From contig CALAEX010000249.1 in the NCBI GenBank assembly GCA_937891165.1, positions 1 through 31,640 of the forward strand: a stretch of DNA of 31,640 nucleotides, in the 5' to 3' direction. The number at the start of each line of letters is the position of its first letter. The stretch's first letter is position 1. The stretch is from an uncultured Lachnospiraceae bacterium (lineage in GTDB: Bacteria > Bacillota > Clostridia > Lachnospirales > Lachnospiraceae). Under the pieces are notes generated by a model. It was not told the origin of the DNA. It did not search any database and worked only from the letters and a program-made list of their open reading frames with translations. Position numbers and translations under genes: made by a program. Shown here in pieces: positions 15,423 to 25,235 of this stretch.

Positions 15423-16487
15423 ATGTCAACTTCCATTCGTATTCCAATTCCAGCCGTTTCTTTTACACCTCCGGTTTATGTATGCCGTCGTACAACAAAA
15501 CCTTTTACGCTGGATGGTAACATCAACAAGGAGTTTTGGAATGATGTACCTTTTACTGATGATTTCCTTGATATCGAAGGTCCACATATGACAACTCCAC
15601 GTTTCCGTACTCGTGCAAAAATGCAATGGGACGATGAAAACATCTATTTTGCCGCTATTTTAGAAGGTAATGAAATTTGGGCAAACTTAACAGAACGTGA
15701 TTGTGTTATTTTCTATGATAACGATTTTGAAATTTTTATTGATCCAGATTCTGATACACAACAGTATTATGAATTTGAAATGAATGCAAAAAATACCGTA
15801 TGGGACCTTTTATTAACAAAAGCATATCGTGATTTTGGTGGCAAGCCAGTCAATGGATATGATATGCATGGTCTTCAAACTGCTGTTTATATTGACGGAG
15901 AATTGAACTCCACAGATGAAAAGAATCGTTTCTGGTCCGTAGAAGTAGTCATTCCATTTGCTGCTGTTAGCGAATGTGCTGCTGAAAATCGCCCTCCAAA
16001 GGATGGAGAATTCTACCGTGTCAACTTCTCTAGAGTACAGTGGCTCATTGATGTTGTAGATAATGTAATTACAAAACGCAAACAGCCTGGTACAGACAGA
16101 CCTTATCCAGAAGATAACTGGGTATGGGCTCCTACTGGTGTTATCAATATTCACTATCCAGAACTTTGGTCCTTCCTTTTCTTTGCAGGAGATGATAAAG
16201 AAGATTCTTGTTATCAGATTCCAGAAGATGAAAAGATTAAATGGGACTTAAGAAAATTATACTATGCAGAACAAGCTTACCTTGATATCAATGGTACATA
16301 CACCGATTCTCTTGAAGAATTAGAAGCTATTTTAAAAGAATATAGCCCATGCGAAGAAAACAAAACGGTTCGTCCACTCTCCTACCAATTAGAAACAACT
16401 ACTCATACATTTGAAATTAGTTGTCCAACCGCAGATGGAACAGGAAGAATGGTTATCTTCTCTGATGGAAAAGTAACCCGTTACTAA
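15423..16487 (+). CDS. Carbohydrate-binding family 9-like protein
   Basis: A 354-residue protein whose residues about 15-235 match the CBM9-like (PF06452-type) beta-sandwich. Visible blocks are LDGNINKEFWNDVPFTDDF, an aromatic-rich MQWDDENIYFAAILEGNEIWA, then NDFEIFIDPDSDTQQYYEFEMN and FWSVEVVIPF. The segment YPEDNWVWAPTGVINIHYPELWSFLFF is typical of the stand-alone family members. The C-terminal 100 residues form a separate small domain. There is no signal peptide, so the protein should be cytoplasmic, unlike a classical secreted binding module. AGGAG precedes the ATG. It converges with the alpha/beta hydrolase gene of the mannosidase operon. Confidence 0.85.
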   Translation: MSTSIRIPIPAVSFTPPVYVCRRTTKPFTLDGNINKEFWNDVPFTDDFLDIEGPHMTTPRFRTRAKMQWDDENIYFAAILEGNEIWANLTERDCVIFYDNDFEIFIDPDSDTQQYYEFEMNAKNTVWDLLLTKAYRDFGGKPVNGYDMHGLQTAVYIDGELNSTDEKNRFWSVEVVIPFAAVSECAAENRPPKDGEFYRVNFSRVQWLIDVVDNVITKRKQPGTDRPYPEDNWVWAPTGVINIHYPELWSFLFFAGDDKEDSCYQIPEDEKIKWDLRKLYYAEQAYLDINGTYTDSLEELEAILKEYSPCEENKTVRPLSYQLETTTHTFEISCPTADGTGRMVIFSDGKVTRY

Positions 16488-16507
16488 TTTCTTTTCATTA
16501 CATAAGC

Positions 16508-16547
16508 AAAAAAAAGGTTCATCTTACAAAGATGAACCTTTTTTTAT
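16508..16547. terminator. Bidirectional terminator
   Basis: AAAAAAAGGTTCATCTT and its exact complement form a 17-bp stem with a 4-nt loop (acaa). A and T tracts lie on both sides. It serves the CBM9-like gene and the converging hydrolase gene. Confidence 0.92.
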
Positions 16548-16566
16548 TCTTACTTATTTGATTCGA

Positions 16567-17742
16567 TTAAATGGAGTATAAATCCACTTCGTATTCTACA
16601 GAGAACTGATAATTATAATCACCACGTTCGTTTGTTGTCTTCTTCACAACGTCTTCACTACGTTCTACCACAATACTCTTTTCTCCGGTTGGTGTTATAA
16701 TATGAATCTTTCTGTCCAAATCTAACATTTCATCATTTAAAAGAATGGTAAACTTACCAATTGTTGTAGCTGCATTTACAATAATACTATTGTCCTTCTT
16801 ATCTAAATCCACTACAAGGAAACCTTCTGTCTGTTCCTTATCTGCCTTTACCCAATAAAAGCTTTCTACATCACGCAAAGGAGCACGGTTTGTCAAGTCC
16901 CATACAATACGTTCTGGAATTGGATTTCTTGTAAACTGCTGTAAGAAACGAATCGCATTCGTATCTGTTACTTTTTCTGACATAGTTCCATCTTCTAACC
17001 ATGCATAGTTATTCGCAAGAACTCTTTGGTCATCTGTTGGATGGTTATCGTAGAAATTATGACCTTTATCTAAGTGAACATATGCATTATGTACATATCC
17101 ACCAAATCTCTTTTCCATTTCATCCATCTTCTTCTGATATTCTACTGTAACTCTATGTCTGTCAAACGCCTTATCGTTAATACCAACCTGCAACTGAATT
17201 GGTGTATTTCTTAGGTTCCATACACTCGTTCCATTATGATGTCCTGCGGACATATGAGTTGCAGCAAGTCTATCAGCCATTCTTGGAGAAACGATATACA
17301 CGCCATCTCCACCTGCGGAAAATCCTAAAAAGTATACTTTATTTGGGTCTACATTGTAGAATACAATCATGTTTTCAATCAATCTATCATACAATGGGAA
17401 AGATTCTGGGTTACCATGAGTATCCCAAGTATCACGAACACCTCTAGGATTTACATACACACCACTCTTTACACTTTCTGCATAATAAATGGACATATGC
17501 TCCCACTGACGATTGTTCATATCTGGTGTTTCCCCATAACCACCACCATGCATAGCTACAAATAATGGATAACCATTCTCACCTGGCTCTCCAATTACCT
17601 TAATACCATAACGCATCGTTACATCGCCGTATTTCATTTCCTGTTTTTCGATTTCTTCTTTACGAACAGGATCTGCCTTTACGCCTTCTACATAGTTATC
17701 CCATGCTTCTTTTCTTGCTACCTTCCAATCTGAAACATTCAT
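16567..17742 (-). CDS. Alpha/beta hydrolase, probable carbohydrate or acyl esterase
   Basis: A 391-residue serine hydrolase. The oxyanion region is AMHGGGYGE (about 63-71) and the nucleophile elbow is GFSAGGDG with Ser142. GINDKAFDRHR (about 187-197) supplies the acidic residue and DKGHNFYDNH (about 225-234) the His, probably His228. This layout matches poly(3-hydroxybutyrate) depolymerase and feruloyl or acetyl esterase-like enzymes; residues from about 290 form an extra beta-rich domain. There is no signal peptide. It is the last gene of the GH38 operon, so removal of acyl groups from imported glycans is a reasonable inference. A hairpin lies just before its ribosome binding site. Confidence 0.8.
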   Translation of the reverse strand: MNVSDWKVARKEAWDNYVEGVKADPVRKEEIEKQEMKYGDVTMRYGIKVIGEPGENGYPLFVAMHGGGYGETPDMNNRQWEHMSIYYAESVKSGVYVNPRGVRDTWDTHGNPESFPLYDRLIENMIVFYNVDPNKVYFLGFSAGGDGVYIVSPRMADRLAATHMSAGHHNGTSVWNLRNTPIQLQVGINDKAFDRHRVTVEYQKKMDEMEKRFGGYVHNAYVHLDKGHNFYDNHPTDDQRVLANNYAWLEDGTMSEKVTDTNAIRFLQQFTRNPIPERIVWDLTNRAPLRDVESFYWVKADKEQTEGFLVVDLDKKDNSIIVNAATTIGKFTILLNDEMLDLDRKIHIITPTGEKSIVVERSEDVVKKTTNERGDYNYQFSVEYEVDLYSI

Positions 17743-17755
17743 TTTCCCTTACCAT

Positions 17756-17780
17756 CTGCCACAGTCAGAAACTGTGGCAG
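17756..17780 (-). repeat. Intercistronic hairpin, transglutaminase-fold gene to esterase gene
   Basis: CTGCCACAGT and ACTGTGGCAG form a perfect 10-bp stem with a 5-nt loop in the 54-bp gap. There is no U-tract, so it is not an intrinsic terminator. An mRNA processing or stability role is inferred. Confidence 0.75.
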
Positions 17781-17796
17781 TCCTCTCCATTTTTTA

Positions 17797-20337
17797 TTAA
17801 CCACGAATTAAACGTGCAAATACGTCTACACAACCAACATTGTAACCACTACAGCAATATAAGCTTTCCTGCGCTCCATTTGTTACACATACATATGGAA
17901 GATTCTTTGTTGTTACGCCAATGCTCTTTTCTAATTCTGGAAGTACCTCATTAAAATCAGCATACCAAATCTTCATATCTGGATAAATATCTCTTACTTT
18001 AATTAAAGTAGGGTCTTCTAATCCTTCCTTATTCTTTAAAATAAGATTCATTGTACAAGCTGGGAATCCAGTCATATTGCTCATTTCTAATAATTCATTA
18101 AATACATGTTCGGTTGGCTCTTTACCAGGATCTGCAAAGAATAAGAGTCCTCTTTCTGTGCCACAGATTTCTGTACTTGCTACTTCTACTCCATTTTCAT
18201 CAGCTACATTAAATACAGGAATTTGCTTTCTATCCATGAAATCTTCTGGCTTTAATTCATCACAAGATAACTGGAATTCTTTTACATCACCTTTGTTTAA
18301 TGTTACAATTAACTGCTTTCCTACGATATTTCCACTAGACATACGGTCACAAGTAAGAACACGATATTCTCCTGCTGCCAATTCTAAAGTAAGTACATCA
18401 CCATTAAATTCTGTACCCCATGCATGAATTGTTTCATAGTGACCATCAGGTTGTCTCTTACCAATCGTAAACTGCTGATAATATCCTGGCTTCTTTGCAC
18501 CTTCTGCTACTAACTTTAAGGTTGCTTTTTCTTCAAATTCTTTGTGTACATAATGGAATTCACCATCTGCATAATACTGTGGTTCACCATACATTCTATC
18601 CATTCTTGCAGGAATACCAAAAGTACGAAGCACAGATACAAATAAAATTGCTTGAGATTCTGGTGTTGCTGCACCAAGCTTTAATACTGCTTCTGGTACA
18701 GTGAAAATCGTTGTATATTCCTTTTCAGGATAATATTTGATATTTTCTGTAATCCAGTTCCAAACACTCATTGGATTTGCCTTGATTTCTTCTGCCATAA
18801 ATGCAAATCTTTCCTTTAATACTGCTCTGTATGGAGTGGACAGTTCGATATATACTCCCTGAGCTAATACAAATGGCACAAAAATATCTTCTGGATAATC
18901 ATTACGATATTCAAATGCAGAAAGTGCATCAGCAAGTACTGGAACAGTAATATCTCTGCAATCCTTTAATGCAATCTTACTAAGTAACATATCTTTTTCC
19001 TTAGCACCAATACCTTCATATTCGGTTTCTAAGAACTTTCTAATTTCTGCAAAGTTACCTTTAGACTCTTTTAATACATGAGTAATATGCTTATACTCGC
19101 TCCACTTTTCTACATATTCCTTGTCAAAATAACTTTCCTGTCTTCCGTTACGGATGGCATCGCCTTTTTCATTCTTTGTAAGCTGATATGCATCTTGTTC
19201 TGGTGTCAATTCTACGGAAGAAACAACCGCAGATTCTGGAGCATTCACATGGTAAGAAATCCATTCTTCCTGTGGAAGTTCCTCTACGCCATCCATAACA
19301 AACTCTACTTCTGTTGTCTCACGTAAATCTGCAAAAATAGTCTTTGCTTTTCCTTCATATAATACTTGAACCTGAACTTCACCAAGACCTAATAAAATAT
19401 TACAGCAACCATTTTCATCTGTCTGTAACGTAGAAATAGGGAACATTTCTGCGGAGTTTACAATTTCTAAACGTACCTTAACCTGTGGAATTGGTGTTCC
19501 GTCAGGTTTCTTTACACTAATATATAATCTAGTTGTATGAGCATAACGTTCACTTTCATTTAAAAGCACTGCACAACCATCATAATCTGTTACTTCCTGC
19601 TCGGTAGAATCAGCAGAATCAAATAATCTAGTATGTAATACCATTGCTCTAGAAGCTGCATATGGGAACCAACCATTGTTTAATACTGGCTTTGGTTCAC
19701 AAGCACCCGTATACTTCCACTCATTATCACACCAAATTTCTACCCAAGCATGATTATCATCACTATGACTCCAACGAGGTGCATATACCTGTCTTGCAGG
19801 AATACCAATACTACGAAGAATTGTTGTTAAAAACGTAGATTCTTCACCACAACGACCAAAACCACCACGATATACTGTCATTGGAGATGCAGTACGAGCA
19901 GAAGTGGAACGATAGGTTGCCTGTTCATAACACCAGTTATTTACTTCTAATACTGCCTCTGCACGAGTTTTGATATTTTTTACTCTATCGATTACCATAT
20001 CATAGAAAAATCTTCTACAATCACTAATATCCTCAGAATTAATACGATGTGCTACGACATACTGAAGGAAATATTCTTCGGATACGCCCTCTAAAAATGG
20101 AGAATTTTCTAAAAGGAATGCACCATGTTTTGCATAACTATTCAATACTTCAAAACTATAAGCACCTACATCACTCAATGGCATAGTTGCATATAAGTAC
20201 TTCGTTAAAAGCTGTTCTGTTTCTGGAAGACTATTTACTTTTTCTACAATTTCTTCTTTACACTCACCAAAAAATGGCACTGCAGCTTCATAATTCGCTA
20301 CAATTTTTGCAATCATTTTTTCTGAAAATTGAATCAT
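17797..20337 (-). CDS. Transglutaminase-fold protein with thioredoxin-like C-terminus, function unknown
   Basis: An 846-residue cytoplasmic protein with no signal peptide. Residues about 125-235 form a transglutaminase-like cysteine-peptidase core: GRCGEESTFL (Cys163), DDNHAWVEIW (His196) and WKYTGACEPKP. At the usual Asp of the triad there is Gly211, with Glu214 close by. Residues about 265-350 look like an Ig-like beta domain. A second, degenerate transglutaminase-like segment (PESQAILFVSVLRTFGIPAR, about 559-578) lacks the Cys. Another beta domain follows, and residues about 705-846 look thioredoxin-like without CxxC. AAGGA precedes the ATG. It lies between a GH38 mannosidase and an esterase, suggesting action on glycopeptides or modified glycans. 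Confidence 0.82.
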   Translation of the reverse strand: MIQFSEKMIAKIVANYEAAVPFFGECKEEIVEKVNSLPETEQLLTKYLYATMPLSDVGAYSFEVLNSYAKHGAFLLENSPFLEGVSEEYFLQYVVAHRINSEDISDCRRFFYDMVIDRVKNIKTRAEAVLEVNNWCYEQATYRSTSARTASPMTVYRGGFGRCGEESTFLTTILRSIGIPARQVYAPRWSHSDDNHAWVEIWCDNEWKYTGACEPKPVLNNGWFPYAASRAMVLHTRLFDSADSTEQEVTDYDGCAVLLNESERYAHTTRLYISVKKPDGTPIPQVKVRLEIVNSAEMFPISTLQTDENGCCNILLGLGEVQVQVLYEGKAKTIFADLRETTEVEFVMDGVEELPQEEWISYHVNAPESAVVSSVELTPEQDAYQLTKNEKGDAIRNGRQESYFDKEYVEKWSEYKHITHVLKESKGNFAEIRKFLETEYEGIGAKEKDMLLSKIALKDCRDITVPVLADALSAFEYRNDYPEDIFVPFVLAQGVYIELSTPYRAVLKERFAFMAEEIKANPMSVWNWITENIKYYPEKEYTTIFTVPEAVLKLGAATPESQAILFVSVLRTFGIPARMDRMYGEPQYYADGEFHYVHKEFEEKATLKLVAEGAKKPGYYQQFTIGKRQPDGHYETIHAWGTEFNGDVLTLELAAGEYRVLTCDRMSSGNIVGKQLIVTLNKGDVKEFQLSCDELKPEDFMDRKQIPVFNVADENGVEVASTEICGTERGLLFFADPGKEPTEHVFNELLEMSNMTGFPACTMNLILKNKEGLEDPTLIKVRDIYPDMKIWYADFNEVLPELEKSIGVTTKNLPYVCVTNGAQESLYCCSGYNVGCVDVFARLIRG

Positions 20338-20367
20338 TGCTATCCTTACTCCTTTTCTTTTATTTTC

Positions 20368-20414
20368 CTTGATATCTTTTAGAAGTCGGAAAACGTCTCC
20401 TAAAAGATATCAAG
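20368..20414 (-). repeat. Intercistronic 15-bp perfect inverted repeat, GH38 to transglutaminase-fold gene
   Basis: CTTGATATCTTTTAG and CTAAAAGATATCAAG enclose a 17-nt loop in the 107-bp gap. No U-tract follows on the minus strand, so it does not look like an intrinsic terminator. Confidence 0.8.
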
Positions 20415-20444
20415 AAACCTAGGCTTTTTTTAAAATAATACTAT

Positions 20445-23400
20445 TTATTTTACACGAATACGGAATGTCTTAATTTCAAATGGTTTCATACGGAAAGAGA
20501 AATCATTTCCATTGACAGAAACAACACCATCTTCCACGATTTCTTCCATAAGATTTGTTTCTACTACTTCTACAATATTGAGTGCAGTCTTTACTGTAAC
20601 ATCTGTTGTCTTGTTTTCTACTTCATATAGACGAACAATAATACCATCACCATCTTCTGCTCTCTTAATTGTTTCAAGGATTACATTCTTGTTATCCTGA
20701 CTCATAAAGGAGAAACTATCCTGCTCTGGAGCTGCCCATACTGCCTTAGCTGGAACATTAAGATTAAAGCTTTCTGCTACAACATTTGCTTCCTGCCATG
20801 TTCCAATATGTGGATACAAGGAATAAGTAAATACATGTTCTTCTTGGTCTGTTGTTGCATAAGGTTCTGTACCAGACTTTATCAATGTCACTGCAACAAC
20901 ATGATTTAATACGGAATGTCCATATTTACAATCATTCATTAAGCTGACACCATAACCACCTTCGGAAACATCCATCCACTTATGAGCACAAGACTCAAAA
21001 CGAGCCACATCCCAACTTGTATTCTGATGTGTCTTTCTCTTTACATTACCAAACTGAACATCAAATGTAGCTTCATCGGTATGAACATCAATTGGGAAAT
21101 TAGCCTTCATAATATGCTCACCAAACTTCCAGTCCACATAAGTATCAAAGTCAATTCTTCTTGTATCTGCATAAAAATGAATCTTCTGACGAATCACCGT
21201 ATCCATCACATGACGTTCCACTTCAAGTGTTGCACGAACTGGACCACATTCTGTCCATTCCATCTTTGTTACATCAGTTACTGCCCAAGATTTTTCCTGA
21301 TAATAAATATCAATATCCCAGTTGCTATAGTTCATTGGCTTATCTTCATAAATACGAAGTTCATTACCAACCGTACCAGCAATCAATACTTCTCTCTTTG
21401 CTTCTTTATCAAAAATAGAAGTAAACTGACCAAATTCATCTAATTTAATTACATAGTATGGAGTTTCAATGCAATTATCTGTAATTGTAAATGGAGTTAC
21501 TACTTCTTTTGTTGCCTCTGAAAGAGTTACATAACCCTTAGAAGGTATATTCTTTAAGAATACAATCGCACCATCTTTCGTTGCCTGTACTGGATAAATT
21601 TCCCTGCCATCTGTCAAAGCTGTTGCATTGGTTGCATCAATCTTTACGATGTCATTACGATTCATGCCAAGTGTATTAAATACTGTTAATTTATCGCCTT
21701 CTTTTAAGAATGCTTTCATTCTTTCTTCAATTAACGCTTTTGTCTTTGCATCTAATTCTTCATATTCTACTTTTGTTACATCATATACGTCCTTAATCGA
21801 AGAACCAGGAAGAATATCATGGAACTGATTACGAAGAATAAGCTCCCACATATCATCCATTTCTTTTGCTGGATATGCTACACCAAGCTTTTCTGCTAAT
21901 ACAGACATCAGCTCTAATTCCATCATCGCATATTCTATCTTACGATTGGAACGCTTATTTCTACCCATAGAAGTATAAGTTCCTCTATGATATTCAAAAT
22001 AAAATTCTCCAACCCAGCTTGGAAGACGCTTGCTTCCTTTTACTCTTTCTTCTAATTCTTCAAAATAAGTTCTAGAACCTACTTGACGAACTTTTGGAAT
22101 ACCTTTAATACCCTTCTGCATACGAGTAGATGTTTCCAACATCTTTCTACTTGGACCACCACCACCATCACCAAAGCCGTAAGAAACTAAAATATCATTG
22201 TTGATATCTTTATTCTGATAACGTTCCCAACCACCCATAATAGCATCTGGATGAAGATTACCATTATATGTAGTAAAGAAATCTTTCGAAGCATCTTGTC
22301 CTGGCCAAACAGTTGTAATTAAATGTGTCAATACTTTTGTGCCATCAATACCTTCCCACATAAACGTATCCATTGGAATTTTATTAAACTGATTCCATGC
22401 TAACTTTGTTGTCATGAAATAGTCAATACCACTCTTTTTCATAATCTGTGGAAGTGCTCCACTATAACCAAATACGTCAGGTAACCATAAAATACGATTA
22501 TCTTTTCCAAATTCTTCTTTAAAGAAACGTTTTCCAACTAAGAACTGACGAACTAAAGATTCTCCAGAAGTGAGGTTACAATCTGCTTCTACCCACATAC
22601 CACCTTCTGGCTCCCAACGTCCTTCTGCTACACGCTGTTTTATACGCTCATACTGTTCTGGATGGCGTTCTTTTACAAACTTATACAACTGTGGCTGACT
22701 TGACATAAAATGATAGTCTGGGAATTCTTCCATCAATTTTAATACAGTTGCAAAACTTCTACAGGATTTCTGACGAACTTGGTCTACCGTCCAAAGCCAA
22801 GCCACATCAATGTGAGTATGTCCGATACAGCTTGCAATAATTTCATCATATCCTACAAAATCTTCATATAAATGCTTTCCAATGTACTCACTTGCTGTTT
22901 TAATCGAAGCATAAAATTCTTCACTATATGGCTTTCTGAAGTCAAGTAAATTGATAGTTTCTGTAATTATTTCCTCTAATTCTACTCTTGGTCTGTCATT
23001 TTCTTTCATTCGACTAAAGCTCCATAATGGAACTTGAATGTCATAATGCAGAGCCATTGTTTCAGGATTGATTACTTGTAACTCAGTCACTAACCGGAAT
23101 TCGCTATGTATTGTTCCTGTATAGGACTGCATATCTACTTTTAATGTTGTACCCGCTTTTGCATTCTCTGTTAAAAGAATTTCTTGGTGATTAATATCAA
23201 GTCCTTGTACTACTTTATCATCAATAAATACAAGGAACTGAGGATTACGTCCATCATCCCAATCGTTCAATGCAGTGTGAACACGTAACCAAACAGCTTT
23301 ACCATCCATGTCTTCTGGTATTGTTATATTTCTACGAAACCAGTAATGTTTGTCAGGACCATACCAATGCTCCTTTTCATTGTCAAACTCTTTCCATGGT

Positions 23401-23540
23401 TCTGTCGCTGCATCTACTTCTGCAACATCAATATAGCAACCTGCTTTCATCTGCCAGTTAAAAAGCTTATGTGTCTTTTCTACCGCATATTTTCTAAGCT
23501 GGTCACTAATGATTTGTGCTCTTTCTTTTGCAAACTTCAT
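20445..23540 (-). CDS. Alpha-mannosidase, GH38
   Basis: A 1031-residue retaining alpha-mannosidase. After an N-terminal beta domain, the catalytic barrel begins with CIGHTHIDVAWLWT, where His243 and Asp245 are the expected zinc ligands. ILWLPDVFGYSGALPQI supplies the nucleophile Asp355. DGTKVLTHL and FGDGGGGPS follow, then the helical bundle and a long beta-sandwich C-terminal half. Length and motif order are those of full GH38 enzymes. There is no signal peptide, so it should act in the cytoplasm on imported mannose-containing oligosaccharides. GGGAGG lies 7 nt before the ATG. It heads an operon with the transglutaminase-fold and esterase genes, under its own promoter. Confidence 0.96.
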   Translation of the reverse strand: MKFAKERAQIISDQLRKYAVEKTHKLFNWQMKAGCYIDVAEVDAATEPWKEFDNEKEHWYGPDKHYWFRRNITIPEDMDGKAVWLRVHTALNDWDDGRNPQFLVFIDDKVVQGLDINHQEILLTENAKAGTTLKVDMQSYTGTIHSEFRLVTELQVINPETMALHYDIQVPLWSFSRMKENDRPRVELEEIITETINLLDFRKPYSEEFYASIKTASEYIGKHLYEDFVGYDEIIASCIGHTHIDVAWLWTVDQVRQKSCRSFATVLKLMEEFPDYHFMSSQPQLYKFVKERHPEQYERIKQRVAEGRWEPEGGMWVEADCNLTSGESLVRQFLVGKRFFKEEFGKDNRILWLPDVFGYSGALPQIMKKSGIDYFMTTKLAWNQFNKIPMDTFMWEGIDGTKVLTHLITTVWPGQDASKDFFTTYNGNLHPDAIMGGWERYQNKDINNDILVSYGFGDGGGGPSRKMLETSTRMQKGIKGIPKVRQVGSRTYFEELEERVKGSKRLPSWVGEFYFEYHRGTYTSMGRNKRSNRKIEYAMMELELMSVLAEKLGVAYPAKEMDDMWELILRNQFHDILPGSSIKDVYDVTKVEYEELDAKTKALIEERMKAFLKEGDKLTVFNTLGMNRNDIVKIDATNATALTDGREIYPVQATKDGAIVFLKNIPSKGYVTLSEATKEVVTPFTITDNCIETPYYVIKLDEFGQFTSIFDKEAKREVLIAGTVGNELRIYEDKPMNYSNWDIDIYYQEKSWAVTDVTKMEWTECGPVRATLEVERHVMDTVIRQKIHFYADTRRIDFDTYVDWKFGEHIMKANFPIDVHTDEATFDVQFGNVKRKTHQNTSWDVARFESCAHKWMDVSEGGYGVSLMNDCKYGHSVLNHVVAVTLIKSGTEPYATTDQEEHVFTYSLYPHIGTWQEANVVAESFNLNVPAKAVWAAPEQDSFSFMSQDNKNVILETIKRAEDGDGIIVRLYEVENKTTDVTVKTALNIVEVVETNLMEEIVEDGVVSVNGNDFSFRMKPFEIKTFRIRVK

Positions 23541-23592
23541 ACTGACCTCCCTATTGTGACTTATGTTAGAGCATAGTTATACCCTTAACATC

Positions 23593-23621
23593 TTTATACA
23601 ACATTTTAGTGAAAATAGCAA
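23593..23621 (-). promoter_or_regulatory. Sigma-A promoter of the GH38 operon
   Basis: On the minus strand TTGCTA and TATAAA are separated by 17 bp, about 50 bp before the GH38 start and just after the GH29 terminator. Confidence 0.65.
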
Positions 23622-23671
23622 GATATTCTTCAGAATTTGATAAATTTTTAAGTAAAAAATCACAAATTTTA

Positions 23672-23716
23672 CAGAAAAAAAGAGGTATTCTTAACACTTA
23701 TTAATAATACCTCTTT
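23672..23716 (-). terminator. Intrinsic terminator after the GH29 gene
   Basis: On the minus strand AAAGAGGTATT and AATACCTCTTT form an 11-bp stem followed by a T-run. It separates the kinase-GH29 unit from the GH38 operon. Confidence 0.88.
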
Positions 23717-23757
23717 CCATCTTTTTACTTTACTATATGCTATTCGTATAATACATT

Positions 23758-25152
23758 TTAATATACTTTAATACAATTCATAATTGGACATTTACGGAAT
23801 TCTTCAAATACTACTTTTAATTCCTCACCTGTCAATCCGTTCAGTTTTACTAAACGCTGATAGCCAATCGTAGTACCTGTGTATACTTCTTTTCCATCTA
23901 ATTCTAAACGGAATTTTTCTACACGTTGACTAAATGTAATTTGCTCTTTCAAAGATACATAGTTAATCGTAACATCTTCTGGGAAAGTTAAGGTTATAAC
24001 AGCACTTTCCGTATAATCTGTTGGTTTCCAACTCTTTTCATTGTCTTCTAAAATATTTTCTGCTTCAAAACCTACTTCTGCTTCCGAAGCACTTACCGTT
24101 GCACCAGTAATTGGAGTTCCAAAGCTACTGCGAATAAATTCTCCAATTTCATGTAAGCGATTCAAATCTGCCTGTGTCAAGTATCCATCTCTATGTGGTG
24201 GAATATTTAACAACAATACACTATTTCCACCTACGGATTTTAAATAAATATCAATTAATTTCTCTAATGGACGAACTTTGTCATCTTCTGCATCATGATG
24301 GAACCAACCCGGACGAATCGAAGTATCTACTTCTGCTGGATACCAAATAAATTCAGTTGCTCCTTGCATTACTTTTCTACTACCTAAATCACGGTCTTGT
24401 GCGTCAATTTTCTGTTCTCTAAATTCGGTATCATCTGACTGCTGAGAAGCTTCTGCAATTGCTTTTTGAGAGAATAATCCAGCTGGTACAACACTCCATT
24501 CAGATTCTCTACAATCTCCTGCTTCATTTCCACACCAACGTACGTCAGGACCACTAACAGAAATTACAGCCTTTGGCTGAAGTTTACGAATCAATGCATA
24601 ATAACGATTCCAATCATACTCCTGTTTCTTTCCATTTGGACCTTCACCACAAGCTCCATCAAACCAAACGGTATAAACATCACCATAATTCGTTAAAAGC
24701 TCTGTCAACTGATTGCAAAAATAATCATCATATTCTTTACCTGAACCATAAGTTGCCTCGTGTCTATCCCATGGAGATAAATAAACACCAAATTTAATTC
24801 CATACTTTTCACAAGATTTTGCTAACTGTGCCACAATATCTTTTCCATATGGAGTATTCATGACGGAATAATCGGTATATTTGGTATCCCAAAGACAAAA
24901 ACCATCATGATGCTTTGCTGTAATAATACAAGCACGAATTTGGGCATCTTTTAAACCACGACACCACTGGTCTGTATCTATACTAGTTGGGCAAAATGTA
25001 GAAAGTTCTTCTTTTCCATCGCCCCATTCTCTATCCGTAAAACTATTCATTCCATAATGGAAAAAGGCTGTAAATTCTAATTTCTGCCAATTTAACTGAT
25101 TTTCGGTAGGATATACTGACACCAATTTCTCTAACCATTCTCTCTCTTCCAT
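23758..25152 (-). CDS. Alpha-L-fucosidase, GH29 (probably subfamily B)
   Basis: A 464-residue retaining alpha-L-fucosidase. The barrel shows FFHYGMNSFTDREWG (about 30-44), the substrate-binding TAKHHDGFCLWDT (about 78-90) and the nucleophile Asp165 in VWFDGACGEGPNGK. The residues after the nucleophile are the form usual in GH29-B, the alpha-1,3/1,4-fucosidases. RESEWSVVP near residue 218 may supply the acid/base Glu. Residues about 330-464 form a discoidin-like (F5/8, CBM32-type) beta domain. No signal peptide is present. It follows the FGGY kinase gene by about 80 bp and would supply free L-fucose to fucI-fucA and the kinase. Confidence 0.94.
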   Translation of the reverse strand: MEEREWLEKLVSVYPTENQLNWQKLEFTAFFHYGMNSFTDREWGDGKEELSTFCPTSIDTDQWCRGLKDAQIRACIITAKHHDGFCLWDTKYTDYSVMNTPYGKDIVAQLAKSCEKYGIKFGVYLSPWDRHEATYGSGKEYDDYFCNQLTELLTNYGDVYTVWFDGACGEGPNGKKQEYDWNRYYALIRKLQPKAVISVSGPDVRWCGNEAGDCRESEWSVVPAGLFSQKAIAEASQQSDDTEFREQKIDAQDRDLGSRKVMQGATEFIWYPAEVDTSIRPGWFHHDAEDDKVRPLEKLIDIYLKSVGGNSVLLLNIPPHRDGYLTQADLNRLHEIGEFIRSSFGTPITGATVSASEAEVGFEAENILEDNEKSWKPTDYTESAVITLTFPEDVTINYVSLKEQITFSQRVEKFRLELDGKEVYTGTTIGYQRLVKLNGLTGEELKVVFEEFRKCPIMNCIKVY

Positions 25153-25235
25153 TTTATTGTTCCTCTTTTCTACTCAATTTTTTATATCATTTTTTTGATA
25201 GAAAACTGCTTTTATAAAAATGTGAACATGATTTC

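Noticed and set aside
20982..21443. 153-codon plus-strand frame antisense to the GH38 gene
   Set aside because: Its composition is that of a shadow frame (rich in Ile, Asn, Ser, Lys), and it lies wholly within a strongly supported GH38 coding sequence.
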